Under the pieces are notes generated by a model. That model did no database searches. It worked only from the letters and a program-made list of their open reading frames with translations, and was not told the origin of the DNA. Both the position numbers and the translations under genes were made by a program. DNA of 64,000 bases from Pristionchus mayeri (Eukaryota > Nematoda > Chromadorea > Rhabditida > Neodiplogasteridae): assembly GCA_036245805.1 (NCBI GenBank), contig BTRK01000001.1, positions 26,481,087 through 26,545,086 on the forward strand, written 5' to 3'. Shown one piece after another: positions 38,097 through 51,800 of this stretch (positions within the stretch are counted from its first letter, which is position 1; each line of letters starts with the position of its first letter).

Positions 38097-39079
38097 ATCG
38101 ATAGTTATTGTGAAGGACCTTCATGAACAATTCAGCGCAGACTACGAGCCACAGGGCATCATCTGCGGTAGACTTATCTTGTGACAGGATACGAACCTGT
38201 CTGTCGAAGACCTTCTTCTTCCACGCCCCGAAATCTTTGTCAATCTCCTTCATTTCTTCCTCGACCATCTTCTTCCTCTTCTCTTTCTTCACTTCTTCGT
38301 CATCGATGATGATGACGTCACTGAATCAAAGAATATATTCAATATATATCTCTACCGCCTATGCTTGGCACGCCCGTTGTTGTTTTTAAATAGGGTATTA
38401 ACGTGCATCATTCCGTGTTTTCGCTCGTTAGAGCGCACAAAATAAGGAGAATCAATTGCCGTATCCTAAGAACTAATCCCAGCACTGAACTATCCAATCA
38501 GCGCTATTGGCGCACATAAAGGAAGCTGTGCCGAATATAAATCCGTGTGCATCTATTACCGTTCTGATGAATTGGCTTATTGATTGATCCCCGCACTCAC
38601 TCGTCTTCTTGCTCGTATTCATTCTTCTCCTCCCTTCTTCTCTTCTTCTTCTCAACTCCCTTGCCCATCTTCGTCTCCTCCTCCTTCCTTCCCTCCGTTC
38701 TCTTCCCATTCTGCAAAGTTCCGACGTTTTCCTTTACTCTGACATTCGCTTGCCCATGTGTAAGAACTACGTTGTATGCAATCAGCGAACGTTGATATAT
38801 CAAAAATAAGGAAAATGTACTGAACAACACGTTGAAATTATTAAGAATACTTTTAGAGCCACACTGAATTATTCATACAGTTCCCAATTTTTTCACAAAG
38901 CTAAAATCAATCTTGAATTGCCATCGTGCTCCATTTCCTGAACTCACCTTCATCCTCACTCCCTTCTTCTTCTTCCTCTCTTCCTTCTTCTTCATCCTCT
39001 CTTCCTTCTTCATCCTCTCTTCCTTCTTCATCTTCACTTCCTTCTTCACTCTCGACTTCTTAAGCAAATAGGGAGGCAT
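38077..39079 (-). CDS. Small Lys/Glu-rich orphan protein
   Basis: Three exons (38948-39079, 38601-38710, 38077-38320, read on the minus strand) join in phase to 161 residues. The first encodes MPPYLLKKSRVKKEVK followed by repeats of the type MKKEER. The second is also Lys/Arg/Glu-rich and ends in an acidic run. The third begins DDDVIIIDDEE, then a charged helix and a more ordinary C-terminus (AWKKKVFDRQVRIL...LWLVVCAELFMKVL). A cag acceptor abuts the ATG, consistent with trans-splicing. There is no signal peptide or membrane span; the composition suggests a nuclear or nucleolar protein, an inference from charge only. I do not recognise a family. The segment around its 3' end is duplicated upstream of the gene. 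Confidence 0.65.
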
Positions 39080-39210
39080 CTGAAAATAAAGAATCTCTAA
39101 TTAATTGCACTCCCCTGCTAATCGAAAGATGTGGTCCTCACGACCAAAGACAAAGAAAACCGAGGTGTAAAATGAAATACGCCCGTTTTTGTGGAGATTG
39201 GGCATTTTAG

Positions 39211-39568
39211 AAAGAAAGCACAAGGTTCAGTTGTCCTCAGTTTAGAAAAAGGAGAGTAGGAAGAAGGTAGCCAATGCGATCAATAATCGATTGTTTACCA
39301 GATCAATATACTTTTGAACAATCAATTATTTATTGTGTTCCCTGCTATGTGATTATACACGAAAAAATACATCGAAAGATTTGATTCTCACAGACCAAAG
39401 ACAACGAAAAACGAGCTAGAAAATCGAAAGGCATGATATTATTATAGCTATGCAATTGCAACGAGCAGTCAATATACTCGTAAAATCAATAAAGAAAAAA
39501 ACAACAACTGGGATAATCTATTCACATATCATTGAGAGGGTCATACTATACAGAACTCTTCTTAGAAG
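39211..39568. repeat. Duplicated segment, copy B
   Basis: Same orientation as copy A (37741-38096) and about 1.47 kb away. It ends just where copy A enters the coding end of the Lys-rich gene (a remnant of its last codons is visible near 39535-39560), so it looks like a decayed tandem duplicate whose coding part is mostly lost. Confidence 0.65.
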
Positions 39569-39610
39569 GTTAAATCGAGCTAAGCAACGGAATGCAATTA
39601 CATTCTATGA

Positions 39611-39734
39611 ATGAATAGTCACAAACAACACAAATGAAGATATGAATGACTAAAGTCTCAAATAGGCGAATTATGAATAGTCACAAACAACACAAATGAA
39701 GATATGAATGACTAAAGTCTCAAATAGGCGAAAA
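39611..39734. repeat. Tandem repeat, 62-base unit, two copies
   Basis: Two virtually identical 62-base units, each starting ATGAATAGTCACAAACAACA and ending CAAATAGGCGAA. Confidence 0.85.
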
Positions 39735-39844
39735 ACAAATAGGTGATGGAAATAGGCGATAATAGGAATATTAAAACGTTGTTCTTAGAATGCGAGAAAT
39801 ATTTACTCCGAGTGCATCTTGGGAGACGGGAGGAAGATCAAAGA

Positions 39845-42800
39845 TTAGAAGGCGCTCAGAACTCGGGCAGCTCGACCTTGAACACCTTCAATTTGTCTCG
39901 ATACAACCTAGGAAATCAGCCGTGGCACTAAAAGGCGGATGAGGGGGCGTCTCTTCTAGTGCCACGGCTCTACTATGATCCCACTCTCTTCCTTCCACAT
40001 GCCCTCTTACGTCTAGCAAGATTGCCTCGTTACTCCTCATTTAAAAGCGCTTCATCTTCGAGTGCATTGCATGGAAGGAAGGAGTGGGGTGGTAATCACT
40101 GGAATCAGCGACTGACCTTGGGCGAGACGTACTCCGTCCTCAGCAGCTTCGCGTACACGTCTGACCCGATCTTCGCCATCATGTCCTCTGCAATGGACGA
40201 GTTATCGTACAATTAACATAATTACCCCAGACACCAGCCAACTCATTGTTTCAGAGGAACCGTAAAACTTTGTGCAGAAAAAGTAGTTCCTAACATCAAC
40301 GACCGAGTAAATTCGCGCTTCACAAAAAGCCCATCAGATCCGTGCCACATCTACTCACCCAGCTTCTTGTGCGGCTGCTCAGACGGCGGGTCCTTGAGGA
40401 TCATCTTGATGACCTGCAATCGATAATCGTGTCGCTACCGTACTTCTGGTAACATTATCTCGCAATCCCAGCAAGGTTCGAAATAGCAGGATAAACCAGC
40501 TTAACTCGTGTTTCACATCAGCTTAATCCCTTCCTCCCTCCCTTCACTCACTCGCTTGTAGGTCACAGCCTGCGTCGGCGTCAGATCGACCGGGGCGCCG
40601 TGGTCGTCCAATCTTCCGCGCAGCGCCGCGTACAGATGCTCCATCTCAACAATTGCGTCGTTTCTTTTTGAAATAAACAATATCTCAATAGTGCTTCTTT
40701 CACTCAGCCACGCATATTCTATTATTATAATCGTGCACCAACAAGTGACGAGGGGGCTAGCACTCCTCCTCTATCCATGGCTCACTCCTCCCCTCGTCCT
40801 CACTCACATGGTAGTAGAGGTGGCTCTTCGTCATCGCAGCTCGGAACGTCGGCACGAGCTGCCCCACCTTCCTGTACTCGAGCGAGTCCTTCACCACACA
40901 AACCATCGCCTGCAAGCACACCCAGTAAGGTAATCATTTAACGATTATCGATTTTCTCTTGGACCTCAAAAACCAAAGTTAACTTGTGTTGAATAGGTGG
41001 ACAAGAGTGTCCTCATCTTGACATCCCGATAGCACAAATCAATAATCATCGGGTACCGTACCTTGAACTGGTCTCTCATGGGGAAGATTCTGCTGCGGCG
41101 TCGATCGAACGCCTCTTCCATCACCGACTTCAGATTGACCTGCTTGTCGTAGGTCACCTCCACCTGAGACAAGCAATCGATGTATTTGATCTATATTTGA
41201 TAGTTCTCCATCCGCGAGTAACAACAAATCACCTTGATCAGCTCCCACTTCTGGAGGTAGTCCAGTACGAGGCCACAGATGGACATGTGGCAGCTGAAAT
41301 GGGTCGATTACCATATTCCAAAACAAACCGCGGTCAATTCCTCATTTTTCGTTCACTGTATTTATCAGCAACCTCCTCACTGCCACCTTCTTTCGTGCCA
41401 CCGTAACCCCTACAGTACCTTATCACAGCCTGCCAGTAGAAGAATTCGTTTCGAGAGTCGACCACAGCAATCTGGCCGCTCAGCTCCTTGTACAGTACAT
41501 CCAGCCAGCCGTACGTCTCGAAGGCGAATACCTGACAAGAAAGAGTCAATCGATATGATAAATATAGTATCATATGGCTAATCATATTTTAAAAATAAGT
41601 CGCTTCAAAGACGTTCAACCAGGAAGATTTGTCAAATCAATAAAATAGTCATCCCATCGCACCTTCGTGCATCCTACTGCGGCTACCGTAATGTCTACCG
41701 TACTCACGGCTCGCTTGTCGCCGCATCTCGACAAGACGACCTTGTAGTAGCGTGCGACATCGTCCTGACGATAGGTCATCGCTGCCCTGCAAACAATCAG
41801 TTACTATCATCTGTGTTTCGAACGCGAACTTATTCCTGACCAGTTCTCTATTCTACATTTATCGTTTTTAATTCAATCCCCATTGATGTCTGCTTATAAA
41901 AAATAGACCACACGGTGTTAATAAGTGTTGCCACAGAATTCTTGCGTAAAAGGAACGATTCTCTTCCCACTCTCCTCCTATCCCTTCACCCTTCCCCCTT
42001 CACTCACCTCATCTGTCCGTACTTCTGCATGAGCTCTGCCTTTGACATGTCCTCATCTGCCATCTTCTGCTCCCACTTCCGATCATCCGCCTCCTTCCAC
42101 AGTCTCTTTGTCACCCGGATGTACCTCAAGTCAACAGATCGTAACGTGGGATCACATAATCATCAGCGATCCATCAGCACAATAAAATCAGTAATCGATA
42201 ACGCCATGGATGACTACCGTACCTCTTGCAATCATCGATCATTCCATTGCAGCGCGGGCAGCGAAGGACGATGCAACCTGCCGCCAGCTGCTTCCTCACT
42301 TCTTGATCCATGTGCTGCAAGATCTCATGAAATTGCAACCCCCCCCCCTCGATGATTCCGTCAACCTGCTGGTAATGCGTAACATCGCAATTTCAAGGCT
42401 ACTACCACAATCGATTGAGATTTTATTGTAGTCTCAGATTATCTATTCATCATCAGCACTCGTCGGCAGGTGGTACCGTAACCCTATCGTACCTTGTAAG
42501 GGAAGATGTGGTCGCAGCCCGGCAGTTCGATGAGTCGCGTCAGCTCACCCGGAGTCGAGCTCTCGACGGCGTACTTCTGCAAAAGGGATACGGTGGAATC
42601 CTGGATACGGTAGGAGAGAGCGATCGATTGAGCGTAGATCAAACCTCGATTGTCTGCTTGTAGTTCATGGTGGAGCACGTGCCGCACAGCTCTGAATTTA
42701 CGTACTATTCCGAAGCAAAGATACGAATTTCGAAAGAAAAACGGTCCCTTCACTGTACGTTCTCTTTCGACGGAGAGCTCGATATGAGATCAGGCATAGG

Positions 42801-45800
42801 GAGGAGTCATTTCCCGATCAGCCCTCTCTACCGTACTCACTCGGACAGGTCTCTCCGCAGAGGCCGAGACAGGCGTGGCCACACCTGAGCACCTCGCGAC
42901 ACGGCTCACTGCAGGGCTCCTTGACGTCGCACACTTCGAAGCATCTGCGGACAATTTTATTAATTAATACATTTAAAAAAATACGTAAATAAACATATTT
43001 TAAAATACCCACTTCTTGCTGCAGCTCTTGTGCTCGCAGTGGTTGTCGCACGGCTCGATGCACGTGACGCACGGCTGCGAGCAGTTCCGACCATACGACA
43101 GCTGCAAGGCCAAAGATCAGATCGCAATATACAACCAAAGTTCAAAGATCACTCACGGCGCCGCCCTTGGTGTCCCTGGACATCGGCCCGCATCGCTGGT
43201 GCGAGCACCGGACTCTGCAGAGGAGGAGATTCATTATTCCCAAACCAAAATGCGACCTGCCACTTCCGCGTGCCACCATCACCACTTTGCCATTTACATC
43301 AAGTCTACACCAGGTCTTCGAAAAGAAGTAGGTGGTGGTGACATGGTGGTGTATTCACTGAATCCGTCTCCGCTACTCTCTACCTGCAGGAGGCGCGGCA
43401 CACGCAGGGCTTTCCGCAGCGACCCTGGCAGCGGTGACCACACGGCAGATCACGCGCGCACAGCGCCGAGCACTCGTGCGCCGACGCCCCTGTAATCGAT
43501 AATTCATTAATACTGTATGTGGATCGATATCCACTTATTATTGTAGTCCAATCGACAACTCACTCTTGTAGCACTCGCCGCAGCTGAGGGTGCACTCGTG
43601 ACCGCAGGCAGTCGGCTTCTTGCAGGCACTCTGCAAGCGAATCAATCAATATACCGTATCCTACTTTAGCCCGACTCACCCTGCACTCGTTCTGGTTCCT
43701 GCTCTGATAGCACTCCATCTTGATGCGATGAGTGCAGTGTGGCATCGCCGAGTCCACCAGCGCCTTCAAATTCGTCCAGTAGCAGTATGAAGCCCGTCTC
43801 CACCTTCTTCTCTCTCGTCTCTCTCCACCTACCGTGCACTTGATGTGCCGCTTCTCCTCGGAGCACTTCTTGAGCAGCCGATGCCCGCAATCGCCCTCGA
43901 AGTTGACAATCTGCAATGGGGAGGAGCTCACTACCGTCTCGAGCAGCACCCGCAGGCCTCCACTTACGGCGTCGCACATGGTGGGGCAGGGCTCGCCGCA
44001 GTTGCGTGGGCACTTGTGGCCACAGACGAGACGTTCGCTGCAATCCTCCAATGGTTACTTATTCCCAAAGAGTATATGCTCGCAAGGCCATCTCAGAAAA
44101 TGGTGAAACACAAAACGTATTCGAAACATTGTTTGGCACTTCTTGGATAGTTGGCCACCCCCCCCCCCCCCTCTCCAATATCATTTATCCCCATCGCAGA
44201 GGAGTTGTGCGATCGAAAGAAAGAGAAAAATATTTAGAAATGAGTGAGGTAGAGGAGGAAGGTGGTGGGGGTGGGGGGGGGGGGGGGGGGTGGGCAAATT
44301 ATCCTAGAGATACCAATTGGTTAATTCAATCCATTTTCAGTCGACGCCTTTCCACTGTGCACCACTCGACTCACGGGCAGGGCTCGTAGCAGGCGGGCGT
44401 CGCCATCGACACTCTCTTCATGTAGGGCAGCACCTTGTTGCACGGGAGAACGAGGTCGTGCTTGCAGATCGGATGGATGAAGGGCACTCCCTGCCATGGG
44501 AAACATCCAGAGATCAACCAATCAAGCAGAGCAATCACTCAATACACAAACCCTCAAATCAGTTAATTTAGGATACATTTTTCAGAGTTATCGTATGCAC
44601 TTAGGAGTGGCAGGAGCACAATCGAGGCAGCACCCTTTGGATTGGGCAGTGATTGATCTTTGATCTCTGCATACCTGCTCGCACTTCTCGACGGGCACGC
44701 AGTCGACGCTGCATCTGTTCTGGCAGGTGTGGCCGCAATCCAGAGTGACCGCGCACGGCTCCTTGCATCTGCAGAGGAGAAAGTATCGATCCATCTACCG
44801 TATTAATCTCCTCCATTCCGCACAGGATGAATCAAGAAGTTAAGCACAAGCAGCGATTGAAGGCGGAGTCGGGCTTCTCCCTCTCTACATCCCTCTCCCC
44901 TCACCTCGCCAGATTCCTCGTTCCACACTCGCATCGCACCGTGTGGCCGCAGTCCAGCTCCAGCGTCACCGGCTTGTGGCACACGCCGCACGGCTGAAGA
45001 GAAAAGATTAAGGATCAACGATCACAATTATTCAAAATCCAAAAATACGTTTGCAGCCCTATTTGTTCCTATTTGTCCTATAAGTTTTTGAGATTTTTTA
45101 AAGCACTCTCTGCCGAAAGATTTGATGTTCTTCCATTACCAGAATTTGAAATCCTGGTGAAACACAAGTAATACTGGCTTTGCTTATCATTAACCCTTTC
45201 AGGTCTCTCCCCCTCCTCCCCTGCTCACCTCCTGGCACTTCCTCTCGCACAGCTGGCCGCACTTCTCGCATCTCTTCGAGCACTGCTCCCTGCACTCCAG
45301 ATTCGGTCCCTCGGCACTCGGCCCTCCGTGCTGGTAGGGGGGATGGCACCTGCAAAAAAAGAGAAAGGTAAAGGAAAGTCTCAGCTATGACTGGTATTCT
45401 TCTACACACAATCGCAGGAGTGCGAGTATTTGTTCCAGCACCAGGCCGATATCGGTTCCATCGTAACTCCAAACCACCATCAACTCACTGGTGCTTGCAG
45501 ATGTGGCCACAGGCCATCTCCATCCCGCACATCTCCGTGCATCCTCCCCACTTCGCCTTCTTGAGGAAGTCCCCGTGAGTGCGGATCACCTGGAAGCAGC
45601 CATGAATTACACGATTAACCTATCCCATGCGAGCATAATCGATGACTTCAGCACTCTGGAATGCTCCGCCCCCTTTCTCACCGATTCGTGTCCGTGTCTC
45701 TGGCAGACGACAGGGAGGCCGTAGTCGATGAGGCCCACGCCGTTCAGCTGACCCCTGCAATCGCACAGTCTCCGGCTATTGAGGATGATTCTACGGAGCC

Positions 45801-48800
45801 GACAGGAGGGCGTGGCTTGGCCACTAAGCTCCGCCCACTCACGCGATGTTGTGCCACAGTTCGGAGTAGGAGGCAATATCCGCCAGGTTGCCGCAGACGT
45901 ACATGCCGTGCTGCGCACGCGTCAGCGCCACCGTGATTCGATTGGGGATCTGGAATGAGAGAATGATGAGGAAGGACTCGTGAAACGGCAATAGGCCTTG
46001 AGCTGGCTAAAAAAATCACAAAAATAATCGAATTTCTTTTTATACCGAGCACAAAGCAATAATCAATTCACATAATTTCGTTATTTTATACATGAAAAAC
46101 CAAATGAACGCGGGAAATATTTCGACGATGAGGCCATCGATGGATTCTGAAGCACTCACGGCGAGGAATCCGACGCCGCCACTGAGCGAGCGGACGAGCG
46201 AGAGGATCATAATCCTGTTCTCCTGCAATGCACAACCATTCCCATCATTCACTCGATATCGTAAGCCTAGTATCCCTGCATCCTACCGTACCTTGCCCTG
46301 GAAGGAGTCGACGGTCTCGACGGCGACGTCGCTCAGCGAGCCGCCCACATTCTGCAGTCCCCGCTTGATCTCCGTCACTTGCGCGCCATACATGCCGATG
46401 ATCGTGATCTGTGAGGGACGGGGTTTGAAAGTCAGTGGTTGATTGCAAATATATGTTGGGAGAAAAATCAGTTGGCGATACAAGGATAAGCTAGTAGCTT
46501 TTTCGCCAGTTAGATGGAACTAGAAAGCACGGGGAAGAGAGATAGTCTCTCACTCACCTCGGATGGCTTGTACTGTCCCTGCCTCAGGATGTAATTGGCC
46601 AGGCTGAAGCACATCTCCGCCTCCGCACAATTCCTGAGTGAACGAGCTTGGTATGATCAATTTTCTTCATATTTTAGTAAAATCTGTGCAAATATACACT
46701 TCAGGAGCTGAAGGTACACTAACAACAGTGGATTTCCTGTTTCTTTCTCTCCTGGTAACTCCTTCTCCTCCTCTCCCCTCACCTCTTGCTCATCGAATCG
46801 TTCACCGTGTCTTCGGGGCTTCGATGTGCCCAGAAGAACATGTTGCTGGCCATGCCTGCCACTCTCGGGTACTCGAGCACCGACGGCGCGTCCTGCAGCC
46901 TGCAATGAAAGGGATCAATAAGTGCCGAAACGCCAAGCCTCCTGTTTAGTAGGGATTGTCGATCGATAGATTATAGTACACAGAAAGTACTGTATTCCGT
47001 CACCACCGCACACTCACTTCTTGTAGAAGAAGGGCCGGACGACGTGTTCCGTGAGGGGCGCCAGCATACGATGCTGCAGGCCGAGCGTGTGGTAGGGGTA
47101 GCTGGAATGAAAAAAAGACATTACAAACTAATTGCATTTGCTCGTGATTATTGCACCACATAAATTTCATGAAAAACTCCAAATGAATTTTACAGAATGA
47201 AAGTGATTGCAGATAGAAAAATGCAATATTTTTTTAAAAACAGCTCACTCGTTCTTGACGAGTCTCTCGAACAGCGACACCTCCATGTTGGCCATCTTCG
47301 CCAGGTGGTGCACCGCTTCAAGTACACACATCATAATTTCAGCAACTTTTTCTACCCAAGCGTACCACGCATCCCTACAGGAATCCTACCGCAACCCGGC
47401 CGTCCCTTCCCCTACCGTACCCGTGCTGGGTCGCAGCTGCTGGTGGTCGCCGATGAAGATGGCGTGCTGCACACTCGGCACGATCGAAGCCAGAAGGTGG
47501 GCCTCGAGCACCTGCAATTTTACAATTAATTTTTAAAAATTTAACATCCTAAAGCAAGTGGATGACAACAGCTGATTTACTGGTTTTAATATTCAAGGCA
47601 AAATATCTAAAAATATATTAATCTCACCCATTGAACTACCGTATCCCTCTTCCCTCACCTCGGCAGCTTCCTCGACCACGAGCACCTTCGGGCCGATGCG
47701 AGAGATGAGCGCGCGACGCTTCGCGGAACCCGTCGTAGTGGCGCCAACGATCTGCAGCAGGCATTATTTATTGCTAATCATGAATCTGACCCGCCGCACC
47801 CTCTCCTACGGCTACATTATCCCCACTCACCAGTGCCTTCTTGAGCACTGCGGCTCTCGAGATATCCGAGGCGTACTCTGCCTTCTCGCAAGCCTTCTCG
47901 AACGCAGTCATGTACGCGTCCAGACTGTTCCGCTTCCATGCTGCCAGCGAGTTCTCAAAGGGAAGAGTTACGGTTTACAACTGATAATGAGAAGTAGATC
48001 CCGATAACTGAGCAACTGATCATCATCATTGTCTAGCAAGATAGTTCGGTGTGTCAGCACGTGCCACACATGAAATGGTATTTTGAATTTCATGTATCTG
48101 ACCCACCGAACTCGCTACCGTGCCAGTTCTGTCCACCGTATACCTGCCAGGTGACGAGGAGCCGCCAGCGAGCCTCCTTTGGCAGCGTGCGCACGTCGCG
48201 AATCGACCGTACTTCATCCGTCGTCATCTGCTCCTTCTGGAAGAGAAGAGGGATTAGCGATGGTAGTCTTCCTTTTCTGCTCTTTCTGCTCCACACACTT
48301 TATCGACAATCCGGAAATTTCTAATTTATTTTAGTTCATAATTTATTTCTATATCAAACGTCGTATCCAAGTTTCACGGGGTACTCATAGTGGCCGAATC
48401 GTCCCCACCCCCACGAACGTACCGCGAGGATGTACTGTTTGTGCTCGTGGATGTCTCGCACGATGTTCGGGTCCACGTTCACTTGTTGCTGCAAGTACAA
48501 TTTTTATTTGTTACGTGTCCCACTCTCTTTGCATGGCCTGCCCATGACAACAATCCACCAACTCAAACGTTGCTTGGATGATCAGTTCCAAACACTGATC
48601 ATCCACCCACCCTCTTACCCTGTCTCCCTTGCCTCCTCTGCCCCTGATCGCAGCCTGCTTCACCGTGTGCGAGAAGATCTCTACCTGCAAAAATCCAATT
48701 GATACCCTATCCACAATCGATCAATCAATACTTTCTACCCCCACTGACATCACTGATGAGCATCCGTCCGTTGTTCCTGGCAGCGAACTCCTTCTCGACC

Positions 48801-51800
48801 TCCCAATCCTCCTCCATCTCGTACTTCTCCGCCATTCTCCTCCACTTCTCCTCACTCGCAGCAGTCGACGCCTCCTTCTGCGCGTTCGCCTGCAATCCAG
48901 CCGGATTTTAGCCTCTAGTTTTATATTTTTCATTGATAATTTTCTTTAACAATTTAAAACTGACATTCAGCTTGCTGAGCATCTCGAGTATCTCCTCGGT
49001 GGTCTTGTGCTCCGGCCCCTCTCCGTCCTCACCCTCTTCTCCCTCACTCTCAACCGACTCCGAACTCTGCAAGCAGTCTTTTGTAGATACGGAGAAGCAC
49101 GATTTAATCCAGTTCCATTAGGCGGTCCATCTAGATTCCTGCTTCACCTCGTCCTCATCCTCCGTGTCTGAGCTGTCTTCGCTCTCCCTCCACTGGTGTC
49201 TCTTCTCCGCTCGCTTCCTCTCGTTCTTCTCCTGCAGTGAACAACACTAATCGAACAGCTTGCAATCATCCGATTCAAAGGATACAGATAAGTACAGCAT
49301 AAGGAAGTAATCATCTCGCTCCCTACATTCCATCTTGATCTCTCACTTCCTCTTTCTCACCTTCTTCGTCTCTCTTCCCTTCGCCTTCGACTTCTTCGAC
49401 ACGGGTTTGTGCTGCACCGCTGAAGAAAGAACTCATCAGTAAAGTGGTACTCGTTTCATGGACCGCATATCCTAGGCAGAGATGAAAAAGCATGGTCATC
49501 CTATCGTTGGAAACCGTGGCCTAGGGGTCTAACAATAAGGCGCAGTTTTTTTTTGGGTACTTCCCCCGAAGCTTGGCAAAGGTGACTGTAGAGGTTGGGA
49601 TTCGAACCCCATACCTTAGGATCCACCATAGGATTAATCCTATGGTAGGTTTGACCATGGGTTTTTCATCTGTGATCCTAGGATGGAGCATACACTACTC
49701 TTCATCTTATAGTCCCCTCTCACCTCTTCCTCCCATAGCTCCTGCCCACTCCTTCTCTTCCTTCTCGCTGTCATCGTCACTGCCGGGCGGGAGGTCGCGC
49801 CGCTTCTCGTACGACTTGTTCAGCAGCCAGCTCACCAGCACCTCGTCCATCTGTAAGTAGCGACTGAAACGCGAATACCCAGGTCAAGAACCCGATTCAT
49901 CTAGTATCATAATTTGCAAACCGCTTATCCCTTTTGTTCCAATATTTTCAACGAATTCAGAAAATGGATTCCAAAAAAGCGAGGAAAATTTGGGTTTCAC
50001 GCAGCCTCAACACTCACGTTGAGCGGGTTGCCGCTGGAGTCGCGGAGTCCGTAGGCCGCCTGTCGCAGTTGCTGGTCCATGTTAGAGTCGATGACCTGAC
50101 TGCAATGCAACCGGTTTACAATGATAAATACCACAATAATACAACAACAACAACAACAATGCCTCACCGCAGCGTGTTGTACTCCATGATGGAGTTGCGG
50201 CTGATCTGGACCGTCTTCACGGCGCGGACCAGTGTCTTCAGCGCGTTGTCCTTGTGCCTGCAAGAGGTCAACGATCGAAATAGACTTTCCATCTATTCCA
50301 TTGCATCCCTGGCTTCCAGGTAAGAGCAAGTTCAAAAGATCAAAGATCACTCGCTCACTTTCTCTGCTTCATCTTCTCGTTGAAGGCCTCTCCCGCCAGA
50401 TCCTCCTCGTAATCCTTCATCACCGTACCCAGAAGGCAGTTCCTGAACGAGTATTGATTAGTATACGATGACGATGGCGTCACATCTCTGTCTTCCTCCA
50501 CTCACAACTTGATGGCGTCGTGTTCACTCCTGCTGCCCAGTCGCACGACGGGAGGGGTGTCCTCACTGGCCAATCCTCGTGCCTCGATCTGCACACGGAT
50601 CTTGTCCAGGAAGTGATCCAGTGCCTGCAAGAGATTACATTTTATTTGAAAACAAGTATTTTCAAGCATAACCATTCCAGAAAAAAATATCTTCCCCTCG
50701 CCTCACCTGGTTCGAGAAAGTGACGATGAGGATGGGCTCAGTCATCCGCCACTTGATTCGATTCTCCAGAATCGCCATCACGATCTCCACCCCGATGTGC
50801 GTCTTTCCTGCAAGAGATCAAAGATTAATTTTGATCTCATTAATCAACTTATTATACAATTAAATCATGATCTTACCCGTGCCCGGTGGTCCCTGGATGA
50901 TCGCGAGCTCGGAGGTGAGTGCATAGCACATCGCCTTCTGAAAATATTAGTTGCAATCGATATTGGAGACAGAAATTGGCAATCGATATTCCTGTAACCC
51001 TAAACCTCGTAATAAGAAGATCAAAGATCTACGACGACCGCACCCTCTGTGTCTCGTCGAGGGAGGTCGTCTGGAACTCGTCCATCAGTCGTTCCACGTT
51101 GTAGCTCCTGCCCTGGATCGAGATCGTCTCCAGGTCTGCAATCGATCCATGAAACGTGTGCATCTCTTATTCGATCAGGCAGATTCGTGTCTCACCCACC
51201 CTTGGGATTGGGGTGCGTGTGTCTGCCACCGGTGAGGAACGAGTCCTCCTCGTCCGTGTTGAAGCCGTCGTCGGCCAGATTCTCCTCCGAGACTGCAACA
51301 ATCGATATTTATTGCTGCATTGTTTACAGTGACCGCCTTGTGATCTACAGCACCCCGCCCCATCTCCTCACCTCCTTCCTCGGTGGTCACGTGCTCTTCA
51401 GACGTCACCTCGACCTCGTCATCCTGACGGGAGCCGGAGCGAGACAACACCTTCTTTCCCTTCTGAATTCGTGTTTCATCACCACTTCATAATCCAATCC
51501 TCACCTTCTTCGCCTTCTCCTTCTCCTTCGCCTCTGCCTCCTTCCTCTTCTTCTCGTACATCGCCTTTAAAAATATTATCACAAAGTTACCGATGAGTTT
51601 TTTTAGCTTCAGGTAAAATCAATATCCATCCCATATCCTGTCTACCGTACCTGTCTCTCTCTGTCCTCCTCCTTGTCCTCGTCCTTCTCCTTCCATCGCA
51701 TATACTGCGGCAGTCTCGTGTTCTTCTTCATGTGAACCAGGTATCTGCGGATTGAAAAATCAGTAAACCAGTTCGCGATCGCAATTAAGCGATTCCACAA

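Larger units (their letters stand above)
39080..39844. other. Spacer between the Lys-rich gene and the znfx-1-like gene
   Basis: Contains the second copy of the duplicated segment (39211-39568) and a two-copy tandem repeat (39611-39734). No gene seen. Confidence 0.55.

Noticed and set aside
39611..39734. CRISPR-like array
   Set aside because: Only two adjacent copies without spacers, in a eukaryotic genome; a simple tandem duplication.
42818..45472. Separate small Cys-rich genes
   Set aside because: The pieces are consecutive in-phase exons of one NFX1-type zinc-finger region in the znfx-1-like gene.
49515..49620. Functional tRNA gene
   Set aside because: A-box and B-box-like motifs are too far apart, the T stem has a mismatch and no acceptor stem or anticodon arm could be paired.
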